Origin: Trachythela sp. YZ-2020
Taxonomy: Eukaryota > Cnidaria > Anthozoa > Malacalcyonacea > Clavulariidae
Assembly (NCBI GenBank): GCA_016169945.1
Contig: JADLSH010000082.1
Span: forward strand, 868,001 to 932,000
Direction: 5' to 3'
Length of the DNA stretch: 64,000 bases
The notes under the pieces are model-generated. The model saw nothing but the letters and a program-made list of their open reading frames with translations, ran no database searches and was not told the DNA's origin. The stretch's first letter is position 1, and every line of letters begins with the position of its first letter. Of this stretch, positions 63,304 through 64,000 are shown one piece after another. The translations under genes were made by a program, and so were the position numbers.

Positions 63304-64000
63304 TGCATGACATCATTTGTTAGGAAATGTTCAATTGAAATAAAATATTGCAAATCAATGTATAAGGGAGTCAGTAAATATATCGTTTTGAATCATTTCA
63401 AAAATTTGTGTTGAATTGTACGTACAATTAGTGAATAAACACAGGCACATGAAAGCATCTAAAATCATTCAGTTGGTTGATTAAGTTGAAACTTAAATAA
63501 ACATAGCAAGATTACTGTACATGTGAAACAAACCAATGCATTTCATCAGACAAATATCAAATGAGACTCTATTTTTGAGGGGAAAAACTGTATAAAGGTT
63601 GAGCTTAAGTTTTGTATGACATTCAGACATTGAAAAGTCTCTGGAATTTTACATTTATTTATTATTAAATTTATATGACCAAGTTTGGTTTTGAAAAAAC
63701 ATAGTCGAAATATAAATGGTACTAAAGTTACTTCTAGCAATAAAAGAAAGTTAAAAATGCCTATTTGTAGAGGGAAAACATTTAAAACTCTTCGTGTGGA
63801 TCGCGCCAAATAAGGGCATGCACGGTATAGTAATTTCAGCCGAAAGGAATCCCAGTTTATTGGAACGTACTTCAACAGCTTGCTGAGCTCACATTGTATG
63901 CTTACTAGCGCGCGTTTTAAAGTCGAAATTTGCCTTCAAGGGCAATTTTTCACTCAAAACGATTATGAATTTATTTTTTCCACGATAATAATTTTGGAGA
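63304..64000. other. 3' flank with polyadenylation signal
   Basis: AATAAA at 63339-63344 fits the end of the preceding gene. The rest is AT-rich; the minus frame 63546-63875 shows no recognised domain. Confidence 0.35.

Noticed and set aside
1..64000. Bacterial or viral origin of the window
   Set aside because: Introns with GT/AG borders, SINEs, LINEs, hAT and SRCR/EGF exons all indicate an animal nuclear genome.

Overview
This is a metazoan nuclear genome window: spliced exons with GT/AG borders, AATAAA signals, AT-rich non-coding DNA and a very high load of decayed transposons. The repeat set (a tRNA-headed SINE whose middle resembles the conserved eumetazoan Nin-DC type domain, a second tRNA-derived SINE, Ty3/Gypsy, CR1/L2-like LINEs, hAT, P-like and DUF6589 elements, a DIRS-like gag, a hammerhead ribozyme) fits a cnidarian, most likely an anthozoan such as an octocoral. 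That assignment is inference from family resemblance only. No bacterial, organellar or viral genome is present.

Host-gene traces are few: the 3' end of a calcium-binding EGF gene (10.49-10.86 kb), the last exon of an SRCR gene (23.56-23.89 kb), an unrecognised acidic-tailed last exon (47.85-48.30 kb) and one TATA/NRF-1 promoter with a 5' splice donor (about 21.2-21.4 kb). All are single or paired exons whose partners were not found.

Mobile layout, left to right: edge LINE RT fragment (0-0.2 kb); two short hAT-type MITEs with 8-bp target duplications (1.62-1.95 and 2.31-2.60 kb); deleted Gypsy copy (3.1-4.5 kb); two tRNA-derived SINEs (4.56-4.90 and 5.93-6.24 kb); fold-back DNA (6.54-7.17 kb); LINE 3' end (7.54-8.2 kb); MITE (11.2 kb); a fully delimited, decayed hAT transposon (11.896-15.104 kb); LINE copy 1 (16.3-20.45 kb); fold-backs and purine repeats (24-26 kb); a 10.5-kb element with 16-bp terminal inverted repeats and a perfect 8-bp target duplication (26.842-37.366 kb) carrying a RecQ-like helicase and a convergent multi-exon DUF6589 gene; MITEs (38.3-39.0 kb); a Gypsy copy with DIRS-like and other insertions (39.0-44.3 kb); a P-like transposase fragment (44.3-44.8 kb); fold-backs (45.2 and 48.4 kb); LINE copy 2, almost intact (49.4-53.4 kb); a MITE (53.9 kb); Gypsy integrase remnant (54.5-55.2 kb); and a split gene with zinc-finger N-terminus and a protease-like C-terminus (55.4-63.3 kb), whose 4.4-kb putative intron holds pieces of a second DUF6589/helicase element.

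The strongest candidates for something undescribed are the 10.5-kb helicase plus DUF6589 element, the hammerhead ribozyme inside it on the minus strand (32108-32151), and the related DUF6589/helicase fragments plus protease-bearing gene at 55-63 kb. Most coding pieces carry stops or frameshifts; LINE copy 2 ORF2 (one stop in about 870 codons) and the DUF6589 gene are the least damaged.
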